A DNA stretch of 64,000 nt from Paragorgia papillata. Its lineage: Eukaryota > Cnidaria > Anthozoa > Scleralcyonacea > Coralliidae. The DNA is taken from positions 1,289,501 through 1,353,500 of the forward strand of contig JAWNZC010000314.1 in the NCBI GenBank assembly GCA_035771165.1, written 5' to 3'. Positions 1 to 11,492 of this stretch are shown here, one piece after another; the first letter of the stretch is position 1; every line of letters begins with the position of its first letter. Position numbers and translations under genes: made by a program. The notes below the pieces were generated by a model, which was given only the letters and a program-made list of their open reading frames with translations, did not search any database and was not told the DNA's origin.

Positions 1-835
1 CTTCGTCTGGACATATTTAATTAAATTTTTTGTCGTTTCTACAAGTGCATAACTGTAGATAAATATGCAGTCGGCGCTTTCAACCGTCCAGAAAATAATT
101 TAACAAATAGGCACAACCGAATAATGATATTTGCTTGCCTGTATATGCAAAACAGACAATAGTCTATTAAAACATAAACAAAGTCAATATTTTTTTTCGG
201 CTATACAATATAACGCTGCATAATACCTCCATTGCCGTTGGCACTCGTTGGCACTTTAATTAGAATATAACATTAAATATTGACCATTTTTCATAGCATA
301 TCTACTGATTGTTTTCTAGCTTACCCACAGTCGATTTCGTATACCTTCTAGCTGCCGTTATAAATTTGTACGCATCATTAAACTAACGTATGATGTTTAC
401 TAGTGATGCATAACCATTAGCCAATATTTTACGAATTAGGGGAGGGAGGGGGTCTAAGGATCCGGAGACATACGGGGGGGGGGATTTAGAAGCCTACATA
501 AGTATCTGAAACGCCATTTCCTACATTTTCGGGGAAGATTTAACAGAATTTTAGAACTTAGAAAATGCCGTATTTAATATTCAAGATACAAGTCACAGTT
601 TCCAGAAAACTTGAAAAAAGTATAAAACAAAAAATAATGCCATAACGTCATGAATTACTCCATGTGAAATTGTAATATTTCGACTTTGTTTGAAAGTCAT
701 ACTCGGCTTAAAAAAGCCGAGATATTGTTATCAGTATACTCGTATACAGTGGTTCCCCGGGGAACCTGTTATTTTAAAGTAGTTAATTTAACTACAAAAA
801 CGTAGTTAAAAAAAAAGGTTCAGGATAACTAACAT
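1..835. other. non-coding stretch, no gene seen
   Basis: No open frame with recognisable protein content. The stretch is AT-rich with a G-run near 470-482. Short palindromic words occur around 700-735 (CTCGGCTTAAAAAAGCCGAG). It may be flank or 5' region of the broken retrotransposon that follows. Confidence 0.5.
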
Positions 836-965
836 TTTTGTGGTAATTTTAACTACATTTATTTAACCACACTTTTGTAGTAATTTTAACTACATTTATT
901 TAACCACACGTTTGTAGTAATTTTAACTACATTTATTTAACCACACTTTTGTAGTAATTTTTACG
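836..965. repeat. short tandem repeat, about 37-bp unit
   Basis: About three and a half copies of a unit containing TTTTAACTACATTTATTTAA and CCACACTTTTGTAGTAA. The copies are almost identical. A further imperfect and inverted version of the GTAGTTAA word lies at 777-810. The repeat sits just before the retrotransposon coding remnants, so it could be part of that element's 5' untranslated region. Confidence 0.75.
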
Positions 966-1262
966 ATGGGAAGATACTGGCTAAAAGACGGAGCGACAAC
1001 AAGATAATTCGTCTGAAGTCGAAAGACGACTTGAAAACTTTGTTTGTTTAGTGGAACATTAAGAAGAATTTCGAAGTTTTATTTACTTATTTCTGCAGAT
1101 TGATCTGCTTTATCTAACTTCGATACCTGCCAGTGACATTATTGTGTTGTTTTTTTAATTATTTATCTCCTCGTTCGTTTTTCATAATCATAATCGTTTA
1201 CATGTTTTCTATTTCTTCTTTTTCAAATGAGCAGCTGGAGGTAAGCATTTTTATTTTTTCTT

Positions 1263-1694
1263 GTGTTATCTGGGCTATCTATTTTAATCATAGTATCTGG
1301 TTCGGTGCACCCCAACACCGGTCCACGTGAACTCTGCATATCAGCAGCACATCTCAATGTGAGAAGTTTGAATATTATTGAAAAACTTAACGAAATTTCA
1401 GCTGTTGCTTGTCTTCATAAATTTGATTTGTTTACTTTTTCGGAGACTTGGAATATTTCAAATGAGCCTATTTTAATTCCGGGTTATAGTATTCCCCTGA
1501 GAAAGGATCGAATTATATCTCGCGGCGGAGGAGTTGCTTTGTATGTTGTTGATCATTTGTCGTTTGTCAGACAATTTGACTTGGACTCGTCTTCAATAGA
1601 GATGTTATGGGCGGAAATATTTGTTGATCAATCCAAGGTCTCAATTAGGCCTCCTAATCAATATGCAGACCAATTAGAAGCGTTTTCCAATTAA
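1263..1694 (+). pseudogene. LINE #1 endonuclease, N-terminal part
   Basis: The frame reads a hydrophobic start, a motif ending in HPNTGP, then NVRSL, a SETW catalytic-glutamate motif, and an RGGGVALYV segment, all typical of the AP-endonuclease domain of non-LTR elements. The HPNTGP stretch corresponds to the GDVHPNPGP-like sequence that commonly precedes this domain in CR1/L2-type elements and resembles a decayed 2A-like peptide. The frame stops at 1694, before the expected GDFN motif. That motif is partly visible at 1753-1765 as GDFK, immediately before the foldback insertion. Confidence 0.75.
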
Positions 1695-1768
1695 TTTCAA
1701 GCTAGTCTTGACTTGATTCATTTATCAAATAATTTTATTTCTGTACTAATTTTTGGCGATTTCAAGTT

Positions 1769-1912
1769 ATATATCATACACGAGGAGGAGTGTTTCATCA
1801 GGATTTCCAAACACCGAGACTTTTGTTGAAAACCGAGGCGAAGCCGAGGTTTTTTAACAAATTTCGAGGTGTTTGGAATCCTGATGATACACTCTTCCGA
1901 GTGTATGATATA
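1769..1912. repeat. palindromic foldback element, arms about 70 bp
   Basis: Nearly perfect inverted repeat. The left arm begins TATATCATACACGAGGAG and the right arm ends CCGAGTGTATGATATA. The centre is the symmetrical CCGAGGCGAAGCCGAGG. It interrupts the endonuclease part of LINE #1 just after the GDFK codons, so it inserted later. The structure is that of a small non-autonomous foldback or MITE copy; no target duplication was identified. Confidence 0.75.
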
Positions 1913-2131
1913 GCTTCTCAAACAAATCAGTATTTTAAGAGAAAATCGAGGCGAAAGTTGGCTTAATTTATGTAATTTCTTCCTCCGATATCAAAACCTC
2001 CGTCTCGGTACTGATTTCCTTTGTTTTCGGATTATTAATGAATTTGAGAATGCTCATTACAATTTCGCTGATACCTCGTCACCAATACTGATGTCGGCGT
2101 TAAGCTTTACAACTTTTTAGAAGGTAATAAT

Positions 2132-2332
2132 TTGTCTCAGTTAATGGATGAAGCAACTCGTATCACCTTGACTGGTGAATCTATTCTTGACCTTGTAATC
2201 ACTGATTCTCCTGGCTATTTTATTGGCACCTTAAGTCCTCCTTCTAATTGTGATCACAATATTGTCTATGCTAAAGTGAATATCAGCTCAAAAAACCCAA
2301 AGGCGTTTAAGAGAACGTACAATTTTATATAA
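2132..2332 (+). pseudogene. LINE #1 endonuclease, C-terminal part
   Basis: The reading frame contains ILDLVITDSPGYF and CDHNIV, the conserved Asp and the DH catalytic pair that end the AP-endonuclease domain of non-LTR elements. It continues the protein begun at 1263 after the foldback insertion. A stop at 2330-2332 breaks it before the linker to the reverse transcriptase. Confidence 0.75.
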
Positions 2333-2500
2333 AGAATACTAATGAACATAACCAATCCAATAACCAATCGTTTTTGAAGCCGTTCAAAACACTCGCATCA
2401 CGTGTTTTATCAGATCTAAAACACTCCTGCTCGTGTTTTAAATATTACTTTAAAAAATGCTAATTGGAATGAGGTATTTTCTAATCCCTCCGATACAATT

Positions 2501-3843
2501 TAGGCCGGCGGCTGTGGGTCAAAAACTAGCCTAGAAATGAAGTTTCGCTGGACACATTTAAAGAATAAGATTTCTTTAGTGAAAATGCATTTAAATGCGA
2601 TGCAGATGCTAAATCAACTAATTGGCCCCGGAGTTAACAACCAGTTTGGTCAAAAGGGGGGTGGGGGGGGGGGGGTGTGCTAAATAATGACGTCATCTGT
2701 TGTTGGAAAAATATAAATTTTGGAAATCTGCAAGTTAAACATTTCTGCCAGATAGATATATATAAGTGGACAAAAAAACTCAATTGCACTAATTACTTTC
2801 AGTCATTCGTTACAGAAATATCGTACACCAAAATTTTTGAAAATTGCTGACTAAGCATTTTTTGTTTGTTTTATATGTCCAAATGGTTCATTTCAAATCC
2901 TTTATTTTTCTACCAGTAAAGTTCCTGTTAACAGATCATCTCTTAGAGAAAGGCTTAAAAGATTTACATAGCACTAGTATCTTTAATTCGGCACTCCAGT
3001 GTGTGCATCGAAAGATGATAAATTTCATTTAAAAATGTGGAGTAAAATTTGGAGAGCAAGCAAAAATTAGATTTTCTGCCACACTCCTAAGCATTCAATG
3101 AATCATCCAGATCCTTAAAAATTAAGCGTAGTATCAAAATGCCACTTCAATCAATAGTATATCAAAGCAAAAGAACATCTAAACGCCTATTTTGTAGTAG
3201 AATGACCTTCTGAGGTGCCTAAAAACTGGACAATTAAAATAGTTGTGGCAGAAATGAAGAAATAATTAGCATAGTTTCTTCTTTTTCTCCTGGACGTTTA
3301 ATTTTAACTTGATTTCCACAGTTTGTCGATTACCATTTTAAGAGAAAAGCTATCATCCTTGGACAGACTTGAGTGCTGAATTTAAGGTACTAGGGCAAGA
3401 TAAATATTTTAGACCATTCTCTTAAAGATGGTCTCTCAATAGAAGCTTTGCTGGTAGAAAAATAAACGAGTTACAATGAACCGTTTAGAGATACAAAATA
3501 GATAAAAAATGCTTAGTCAGCATTTTTCAAAAACTTTGGTCAACGATATTTCCGTAACGAATGACTGAAAGTAATTAGTGCAATTGAGTTTTTTTGTCCA
3601 CTTATCTAGATCTATCTGGCAGAGATGTTTAACTTGCACATTTCCAAAATTTATATTTTTTCTAACTACATATGAAGTCATTATTTAGCACACACCCCTT
3701 TTTGACCAAACTGGTTGTTAACTCTGGTGCCAATTAGTTGATTTCACATCTGCATCGCATTTAATTACATTTCCACGAAAGAAATCTTTTTCTTTAAATG
3801 TGTCCAGCCAAACTTAAGAATATCGAGGCACAGCCACCGCCTA
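2501..3843. mobile_element. 1.34-kb long-arm foldback DNA element inside LINE #1
   Basis: The outer ends match as TAGGC(C)GG(C/T)GGCTGTG on the left and its reverse complement on the right (ending CCACCGCCTA). ATT is repeated on both sides. Arms of roughly 350-480 bp pair along most of their length: the segment around 2730-2860 (AAGTGGACAAAAAAACTC) reappears inverted at 3500-3610. No coding sequence is present; the short open frames inside are the arms read through. The left copy contains a G-run (2655-2675). It splits the LINE between its endonuclease and reverse transcriptase. Confidence 0.8.
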
Positions 3844-4009
3844 ATTGATTTGGTGTATGAAAAATGGTAACTTTATTTAAATCAGTTCTTGATGTTTATA
3901 TCCCTAGCAAGTTCTTGCTCCTATTCCGTTCTTGCCCAGTACTCATCATTCATTACCATTTATTGTTGTAAATGAACTTCAAGTGTTTAATATTTTACAT
4001 AATTTAGAC

Positions 4010-4863
4010 ACTTCCAAAGGCATGTGGGTTTGATAATATCAGCAACAAAACGCTTAAACTTTGTGCGGATGGTATTTACAAACCCCTTACTCGCGCCTTA
4101 TTAACCTTTCACTCTCTTCTGGAAAATATCCAATGAGATGAAAGTTGGCAAACGTTATTCCTTTATTTAAAAAAGACAATCGACAGTTTAAGACAAATTA
4201 TCGTCCAGTATCGTTGTTGGCTAGCCTATCCAAAGTATGTGAAAAAACTTGTTTTTAGCCAGCTTTATAATTTTCTTGAAAATCCCGGTTTCTTTTATCG
4301 TTTACAATCAGGCTTTCGTCCTGGAGATTCGACAGTCATGCAGTTAGTTTATATAACCAATAAAATTTACCAAGCTTTGGAAAAAGGTCAAGAAGTACGC
4401 ACTGTATTTCTTGATATCTCCAAGGCGTTCGACAAAGTTTGGCACATGCAGGGGCTTACTTGCTAAGCTAAAAAGTGTTGGTATAAAAGGTACCTTATTT
4501 AAAAGGTTTGAAAGTTACTTATCTGATAGGGCGCAACGCGTGATTATTGAAGGCAGGAGTTCAGACTGGGCAAGAATTGAGGCTGGAGTTCCGCAAGGAT
4601 CCGTACTTGGACCTTTACTTTTTTTAATATATGTAAATGGTATTACTGCAAATATTTCCTCTACGTGTTTTCTCTTTGCCGACGATTCCATGTTAATGGA
4701 TGAAGTTAGTTCACCGATCGATTCGGCTACCAAGCTCAATAATGATCTAAATTCGATTTCAAATTGGGCTAGTCAATGGCTGGTAACAATGAATGTCGAA
4801 AAGACTAAAAGTATGACTTTTTCTTCTAAGAGGATCAAGCCGCTTCATCCTCCTCTTTATTGA
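4010..4863 (+). pseudogene. LINE #1 reverse transcriptase
   Basis: Two overlapping frames give the reverse transcriptase core: FLDISKAFDKVWH, AGVPQGSVLGPLLFLIYVNG and FLFADDSMLM, the last being the catalytic F(A)DD box. The frame shift near 4446 and several upstream stops show decay. The upstream part (from about 4010) reads KACGFDNISNKTLK, the usual start of the fingers region. The frame stops at 4863, shortly before an unrelated insertion. Confidence 0.85.
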
Positions 4864-4904
4864 TTTAATGAACAAATTGAAAACATCGCCCAGCATGATC
4901 ATCT

Positions 4905-5700
4905 AGGTGCAGAGGCGCCGGAAGCTACGTAAGGCGGCGGGGGCAGCCATATAAAAAGGGCACTTTTTCTCAGCATTAATTTTTGCACGTGGTAAATAAT
5001 GTTCGCCAATTTTGCTCTATAGCATAAAATAACCAAAAAGCATAAGGGTATAATATTATAATGAACGACAATGTATTGAGAAAGAAAATTCAACGACTGA
5101 GTTGTACATATTGATGCTCCATTCCTATTTACATTTAAGAAAACATGGCAACTTTAATGAATCAGAGAACACCCGCCAAGTGAAAAAGGCCTGGGCACAA
5201 GACACAGCTCAACCTCGTTCTCATGCAGGGCGTTTTTGAAATTGGTAAAGTGGGAAAAGGTTCTGGCGTCGACTGTTGGATTCGGTATTTTCCTTGGTTG
5301 ATTGCTTTTCTTAAAGATGCCGTCCAGTCCGTTCTGCGCATGATCCGAAACTTTTTTTATGAGGACCCTCAAACATGACATTCGAAGATAATTACATGAA
5401 GTACTCAGCTCAGTGTAAACCGTTAGGAACAACATGGCAGAAAACCAAGCGATTCGGCGAGAATATCTCTTCGGATTTCTTCTATTTCTTCTGAAAATGT
5501 TTTGTTTTGGGTACAAGTAATGAAGAGGAAGCAAGAAAACCTTACAATCTTGAATAAGGTATCAGTATATTTTTTCTAAATAGAGATGTAAACATTAGTT
5601 TCGTACATGCGCAGAACGGACTGGAGGGCACTTTAAAAATTCCTCGTGAAAATATTTATGCATAGTTTTTTTTAAATATTTATGCAATATGTTAATTAAA
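4905..5700. other. insertion(s) of unrelated repeat DNA into LINE #1
   Basis: LINE coding stops near 4863 and resumes at 5705, so this stretch is foreign. It starts with a GC-rich segment (AGAGGCGCCGGAAGC) like the ends of hAT-type elements, but no matching right end was found. The part 5205-5345 is similar to 26520-26640: both contain TTTTTGAAATTGG and TGGTTGATTGCTTTTCTTAA. It is therefore a dispersed repeat family. No gene is seen. Confidence 0.5.
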
Positions 5701-5704
5701 AACT

Positions 5705-6574
5705 TTGAAATTAAGATTGAAAAGAAAGACTTTAGGAATTTTATATAAATCCCTTGTTCGTTCGTGCTTAAAATATGCAGACGTTTTGTGGGATGGTTGT
5801 TGTGATACTGACCGTGACCTTCTTGAAAGTCTTCAGTTCGAAGCGCCCAGGGTTGTGACTGGTGCACTAAAGGGAACTCATAGAGAAAGTCTTCTTAAAG
5901 AAACCGCATGGACCACTTTGAAAGATAGGCGTAGTGATCATAAACTCTTTATGATGCACAAAATTGTTAATAACTCAACTCCTCTTTATTATCTAGAATT
6001 ATCCCTGTACAATTAGTTCCAGAACTAATTATAGTTTACGAGAAAGTGACAACCTGGTTGTTCCTTACGCTCGAACTGAACGCTTTAAAAAGTCTTTTTT
6101 TCTGTTAATCTTTGGAATTATTTACCTAGTGACATTCGTTCTTGTTCATCTTTAAGTAGCTTCAAGATACACGTTTCTAGAAGGCGAGATATTGTATTTC
6201 CTAATTCTTTATATTATATTGGTGATCGTATTGCAGCTATCCTTCATACACGTTTAAGATTATCAAATAGCACTTTAAATAACGATTTGTATTTAAAGAA
6301 TTGTGTATCTTCCCCTTCTTGTGCGTGTGGTATTCCGAAGGAAACTGCCGCTCATTTCTTTTTTGAATGTGACCGATATGCTGCTCCTCGTGTAGACTTG
6401 CTTGCCTCTGCTGCTCATTTAATTGCTGCAAGATGGTCTAATGCTTCGAAACGGACTCGTCTTTTTTGGCTCCTAAATGGTTTGCCATTTGATGCAGTTC
6501 CTTTTCACGTTAATACGCAATTTGTATTAAGTGTCCAAAATTTTATAATTGATTCGCATCGTTTTACTAATTAA
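5705..6574 (+). pseudogene. LINE #1 C-terminal region
   Basis: The first frame (to 6016) reads the post-catalytic thumb/connection segment with YKSLVRSCLKYADVLWDG. After a shift, the second frame (about 6176-6574) has HTRLRLSNSTLNNDLY followed by CACG and HFFFECDRY. That is the CxC...HxxxxC-type cluster near the C-terminus of several LINE polyproteins. The tail around 6650-6665 is A-rich. Confidence 0.75.
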
Positions 6575-6699
6575 TTGCATTGGTCCATCTTTGCGCTTTG
6601 TTGTCATCTTGTCCGCTTGCTCTTGTTAATTTAAAAAATGTAAATATTGTATAAAAAAAAAAAATCTGAAGAAGGGGCAGTGCCCCGAATATTATTATT

Positions 6700-6701
6700 A
6701 T

Positions 6702-6766
<65 letters not shown>
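6700..6766. repeat. TA microsatellite
   Basis: Uninterrupted (TA)n of more than 60 bp. It provided the TA target into which the MITE at 6767-6990 is inserted; the same TA tract resumes at 6991-7006. Confidence 0.95.
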
Positions 6767-6769
<3 letters not shown>

Positions 6770-6990
6770 TCGTTGGCACCTAAGCGTGTACACCGCCCGT
6801 AAAACATGTTCTAAATTTAAGCCAAAGTTAAACGTTTTGAAATCAACACCGTGGGATTGGCGAGACGTGTTTGGCTAAGGGCACATTCACGAATGAAAAC
6901 CTAATACGTTTGCAAGGTAAACATTAAACTTTGACGTTGATACAAAACATGTTTTGACGGGTGGTGTACACGCTTAGGTGCCAACGACTG
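6767..6990. mobile_element. Tc1/mariner-type MITE, 224 bp
   Basis: The terminal inverted repeats begin CAGTCGTTGGCACCTAAGCG and extend about 45 bp with few mismatches (GTGTACACC then CCCGT then AAAACATGTT). The element is flanked by TA on both sides within a TA microsatellite. The CAGT start and TA target are those of Tc1/mariner relatives. It has no coding capacity. Confidence 0.85.
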
Positions 6991-8416
6991 TATATATATA
7001 TATATAAATATCAAAATGCGGCTTACTGACCATCGGCAGGAAATGCCAGAAGAAGGATCCAGGATTGGATTCACAGTCTTGCCAAAGGATAAGTTAAGGT
7101 ATATTTAAGAAAGAGCAGCGACAACTTCTTTAAGGTCCTTTTATTTAATAAAACCGTTTCGGCATTTCAGCCTTAACAGTTAACAAAGTATCGAAATTTA
7201 CATAAATAACATGAATTTATAATAATAGTAATATAAATAAAAGTTTGTAAAAACAAAGGATGAAATTCGTTGCATGTCTCTTTGCTAATTATTGTTCCTC
7301 GTTATAATAATTTACACGCTTTTTAGATCCATGTTCATTACGTTTATTCATACCATACGGTTTTAAAGGACATTGGCAACAAAAATTAAGTTTGTCTAAT
7401 TTGAAGGAACTCATAAAATTGTAACAGAAGATCTTTTACAATTTTTTCTTATCTTTCTTCGTTCCCAAGATATTTCAATTTGTTTAATATGTAGGAAGAA
7501 TTTATTAGTACTGATGTTTATAGTAAACCAACTGATAGCCACCTGTATTTTCCGTACTCGAGTTCACATCTATGCATTGTAAGAAAGCTTTCCCTTATGG
7601 TGTAGCGTTGAGATTAAAAAGGAATTGTCCCAAGGAAGAATATCTAAGTAAAGGTTGTTTGATATGGAAATTACACATTTTGAGGTCACATGTTTATAAT
7701 AGCTTATTGGAAAAGGTTATATATCATTGCTCTTATATATCAAACCAAATTAATTCGAAGAAAGCGTGTGCGTGTGTTTTTTCAACAACACTAGACAAGT
7801 AAAATTTTAAGTGATTATGTTTGACAATAGCAAAATTGTATAACCGGTTTCTTTGAGAAGTCATTATGCACATGTGACGTCAAAATGTTCGATTTGCACA
7901 TTAAACAACCTGAAATATCTTAAAGTGCCTATGAAACGAAAATTAAGTTTGTCTCATTTGAAAGAACACTTAAAATTATTGAGTAACATATTTTGCAGTT
8001 TTTCGTTTCCTTTCTTCGTTCTTGAGATATTTCAGTTTGTTTGATGCAAATGTCGCATGTTGCGACGTCACGCGTGCATAATGAATGAGTTATCGTAAAA
8101 CGTTATATATCTTTGCTATTGTCATATATAATCACTTGAAAATCTACCTGTTTAGTGTTCTGGGCGAAACACACGCACACGCTTCCCTCGAATTATGTTG
8201 GTTTGATAATAGCAAAGATATATAACTTTTTTCAACAACTCATTATGCACATGTGACGTTAAAATGTTTAATTTGCATATCAAACAAACTGAAATATCTC
8301 AAGAACGAAGCAAGGAAACGAAAAACTTCAAAAGATGTTACTCTATCATTTTAAGTGTTCTTTCAAATAAGACAGACTTAATTTTCGTTTTATAGGCACT
8401 TTAACAAGGAAACTAG
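6991..8416. repeat. degenerate inverted-repeat family flanking the giant transposon
   Basis: Three related blocks occur (about 7365-7500, 7925-8050 and, inverted, 8255-8400). They share AAATTAAGTTTGTCTCATTTG, a run resembling TTTCGTTTCCTTTCTTCGTT, and GATATTTCAGTTTGTTTGAT. A third, inverted copy begins at about 8400 and is split by the large transposon: its continuation, AAACTGCAAAAATATTAC, appears at 20213. The short ORFs here (7572-7802, 7853-8044) look like readings of repeats. No gene is seen. Confidence 0.65.
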
Positions 8417-8420
8417 AAAC
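8417..8420. repeat. left target-site duplication AAAC
   Basis: AAAC directly precedes the left terminal repeat and recurs at 20213-20216 directly after the right one. An uninterrupted relative of the target is visible at 8312-8330 (AAGGAAACGAAAAAC), matching the left flank AAGGAAACTAGAAAC. Confidence 0.8.
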
Positions 8421-8476
8421 TACGGAGCCCGATTAGTGCCATACTAATTTTGTGCTTGATATTACCAATATCGTGC

Positions 8477-10026
8477 TTAGTTTCTTTTTCTTGCCCTTAG
8501 TTTTTTTTCTCGCCCTTAGTTTTTTTTCTCGCGCTTAGTTTTTTTTCTCGCCCTTAGTTTTTTTTCTCGCCCTTAGTTTTTTTTCTCGCGCTTAGTTTTT
8601 TTTCTCGCGCTTAGTTTTTTTTCTCGCCCTTAGTTTTTTTTCTCGCGCTTAGTTTTTTTTCTCGCGCTTAGTTTTTCTTCTCGCCCTTAGTTTCTTTTCT
8701 CGCCCTTAGTTTTTTTTCTCGCCCTTAGTTTTTTTTCTCGCCCTTAGTTTTTTTTCTCGCCCTTAGTTTTTTTTCTCGCGCTTAGTGTTTTTTCTCGCGC
8801 TTAGTTTTTTTTCTCGCGCTTAGTTTTTTTTCTCGCCCTTAGTTTTTTTTCTCGCCCTTAGTTTTTTTTCTCGCGCTTAGTTTTTTTTCTCGCGCTTAGT
8901 TTTTTTTCTCGCCCTTAGTTTTTTTTCTCGCGCTTAGTTTTTTTTCTCGCGCTTAGTTTTTCTTCTCGCCCTTAGTTTTTTTTCTCGCCCTTAGTTTTTT
9001 TTCTCGCCCTTAGTTTTTTTTCTCGCCCTTAGTTTTTTTTCTCGCCCTTAGTTTTTTTTCTCGCCCTTAGTTTTTTTTCTCGCCCTTAGTTTTTTTTCTC
9101 GCGCTTAGTGTTTTTTCTCGCGCTTAGTTTTTTTTCTCGCGCTTAGTTTTTTTTCTCGCGCTTAGTTTTTTTTCTCGCGCTTAGTTTTTTTTCTCGCGCT
9201 TAGTTTTTTTTCTCGCCCTTAGTTTTTTTTCTCGCGCTTAGTTTTTTTTCTCGCGCTTAGTTTTTTTTTCTCGCCCTTAGTTTTTTTTTCTCGCGCTTAG
9301 TTTTTTTTCTCGCGCTTAGTTTTTCTTCTCGCCCTTAGTTTTTTTTCTCGCCCTTAGTTTTTTTTCTCGCCCTTAGTTTTTTTTCTCGCCCTTAGTTTTT
9401 TTTCTCGCCCTTGTTTTTTTTTCTCGCCCTTAGTTTTTTTTCTCGCCCTTAGTTTTTTTTCTCGCCCTTAGTTTTTTTTCTCGCGCTTAGTTTTTTTTCT
9501 CGCGCTTAGTTTTTTTTCTCGCGCTTAGTTTTTTTTCTCGCGCTTAGTTTTTTTTCTCGCGCTTAGTTTTTCTTCTCGCCCTTAGTTTTTTTTCTCGCCC
9601 TTAGTTTTTTTTCTCGCCCTTAGTTTTTTTTCTCGCCCTTAGTTTTTTTTCTCGCCCTTAGTTTTTTTTCTCGCCCTTAGTTTTTTTTCTCGCCCTTAGT
9701 TTTTTTTCTCGCCCTTAGTTTTTTTTCTCGCGCTTAGTGTTTTTTCTCGCGCTTAGTTTTTTTTCTCGCGCTTAGTTTTTTTTCTCGCGCTTAGTTTTTT
9801 TTCTCGCGCTTAGTTTTTTTTCTCGCGCTTAGTTTTTTTTCTCGCCCTTAGTTTTTTTTCTCGCGCTTAGTTTTTTTTCTCGCGCTTAGTTTTTTTTCTC
9901 GCCCTTAGTTTTTTTTCTCGCGCTTAGTTTTTTTTCTCGCGCTTAGTTTTTCTTCTCGCCCTTAGTTTTTTTTCTCGCCCTTAGTTTTTTTTCTCGCCCT
10001 TAGTTTTTTTTCTCGCGCTTAGTTTT
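8477..10026. repeat. left subterminal minisatellite of the giant transposon, 19-bp unit
   Basis: About 80 head-to-tail copies of CTCGCGCTTAGTTTTTTTT, alternating with a second version that has CTCGCCC. Rare marker variants recur at intervals: TTTTTCTTC near 8673, 8956, 9323, 9570 and 9950, and AGTGTTTTTT near 8785, 9108 and 9737. The array therefore has a higher-order period of roughly 260-380 bp. The array ends about 70 bp before the HECT gene's first codon. There are no spacers, so it is not CRISPR-like. It may be the transposase-binding region or promoter; that is inference. Confidence 0.95.
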
Positions 10027-10054
10027 TCCCCGACTTTTTCGACCGCTGAATATC

Positions 10055-10108
10055 ATGTCGCAGGCTAAATATTCGTGCAGTGCACCGGCAAAAACATGGC
10101 GAAACTGA
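10055..10108 (+). CDS. possible upstream ORF overlapping the HECT start
   Basis: An ATG at 10055 opens a 17-codon frame that stops at 10106-10108, ten bases past the HECT gene's ATG at 10096 and in another frame. If the transcript begins upstream of 10055, this reading frame would compete with the main start. The transcript start is unknown, so this is only a possible control element. Confidence 0.25.
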   Translation: MSQAKYSCSAPAKTWRN

Positions 10109-11451
10109 ACCAAGAAACCACTGTACTCGTCACTGGAGTAAACATGGGCGATTCTATTGAAAAGGTAACTAAATCGTGTAAATAGTTTTCATATTACGAT
10201 ACTTTTATTACTTTAGTTGAACATTTGGTTATTTTTAAATAATATCGACTTAACATAATGATAATTTTAAACTACATTCGGTGCACCGTGCGTTTTATAG
10301 TCTGTATTACTGTATATTTTTATGTTTTCTTGGCAAATATATAGGTATGTGAATGTTTGCGCGAAAGAGGTGTCGTATCGACAGTTATTGAGCGTTTCCG
10401 AACAGAAAAGGTAAGCTATTATAACATTATTCATGTTTTTTTATCGAAAATTTGTTTAACAAGTTTTTCTTGATTCATATAAGACACATATTTTAAAGGT
10501 TGATATCCAGCGCGTACACAAAGATGGCGGATCATCCGCAGAACGCGCTGGATATCACCTTTAACTATATCGTACGAATATTTTTTTTATCAAAGTACTT
10601 ATTTTGACTCATTAAACCTTAGAAAAGTTTATTTCTAAATGTGTTTTTTTCCCCTACTGTTCCTCAAAAGTGGCCTTTTGAAGCTGTATTGTATTGAATT
10701 GTATTGTATAATGTATTGTATTGTATAAGGTTGATTAGTGATTAACACACAGTGTGATTGTGTGATTGTACACAAAAGCCAAGGGAGGTTTAGTAAAAGC
10801 AAGGCACGATGCATTTTGGCAGTTGGAATTTCCAGGGGAAGGGGTTGAAACCAGTTGGAATTTCCAGGGAAGGGGGTTGAAACCAGTTGGAATTTCCAGG
10901 GGAGGGGGTTGAATCTACTTGGAATTTCCAGGGGAGGGGGTTGAATCTACTTGGAATTTCCAGGGAAGGGGGTTGAATCTACTCGGAATTTCCAGGGGAG
11001 GGGGTTGAATCTACTTGGAATTTCCAGGGAAGGGGGTTGAATCTACTTGGAATTTCCAGGGAAGGGGGTTGAATCTACTTGGAATTTCCAGGGAAGGGGG
11101 TTGAATCTACTCGGAATTTCCAGGGGAGGGGGTTGAATCTACTTGGAATTTCCAGGGAAGGGGGTTGAGTCTACTTGGAATTTCCAGGGAAGGGGTTGAG
11201 TCTACTTGGAATTTCCAGGGGGAGGGGTAAATTTATATCAGAAAATAGTGGAAATTCCTAAGGGGGTGGTAAAAAAAAAGAGGTTCCTCAACAGGGGGTG
11301 CAGGTAAAAATTGGAATAGCCCAATGCATTGTGCCTTGCTTTTTGCTTTTTAAACCTTTCACTTTTATTTTACTTTTATTATTCTTACTCTCAGGCTGGG
11401 TTTCTTACCTTTTCTTGTAAGGCCAATCATCATGGCAAATATGTTTGTTAA

Positions 11452-11492
<41 letters not shown>

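Larger units (their letters stand above)
1263..6574 (+). mobile_element. degenerate non-LTR retrotransposon (LINE #1), multiply interrupted
   Basis: Remnants of one plus-strand polyprotein occur in the expected order: AP endonuclease start (1263-1694), endonuclease end (2132-2332), reverse transcriptase (about 4010-4863), and a C-terminal region with a Cys/His-rich segment (5705-6574). Frameshifts and stops break the frame, and at least three insertions separate the parts: 1769-1912, 2501-3843 and about 4905-5690. The endonuclease/reverse-transcriptase layout fits the CR1/Jockey/L2-like group. The clade cannot be fixed by eye, and the element is almost certainly dead. Confidence 0.85.

Noticed and set aside
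5154..5534. 126-residue minus-strand frame
   Set aside because: Lies in repeat DNA inserted into LINE #1, related to 26510-26650, with no recognisable protein motif.
8477..10026. CRISPR-like or telomere-like array
   Set aside because: The units are head-to-tail without spacers, and the same unit is inverted at the other end of a transposon. It is a subterminal minisatellite.
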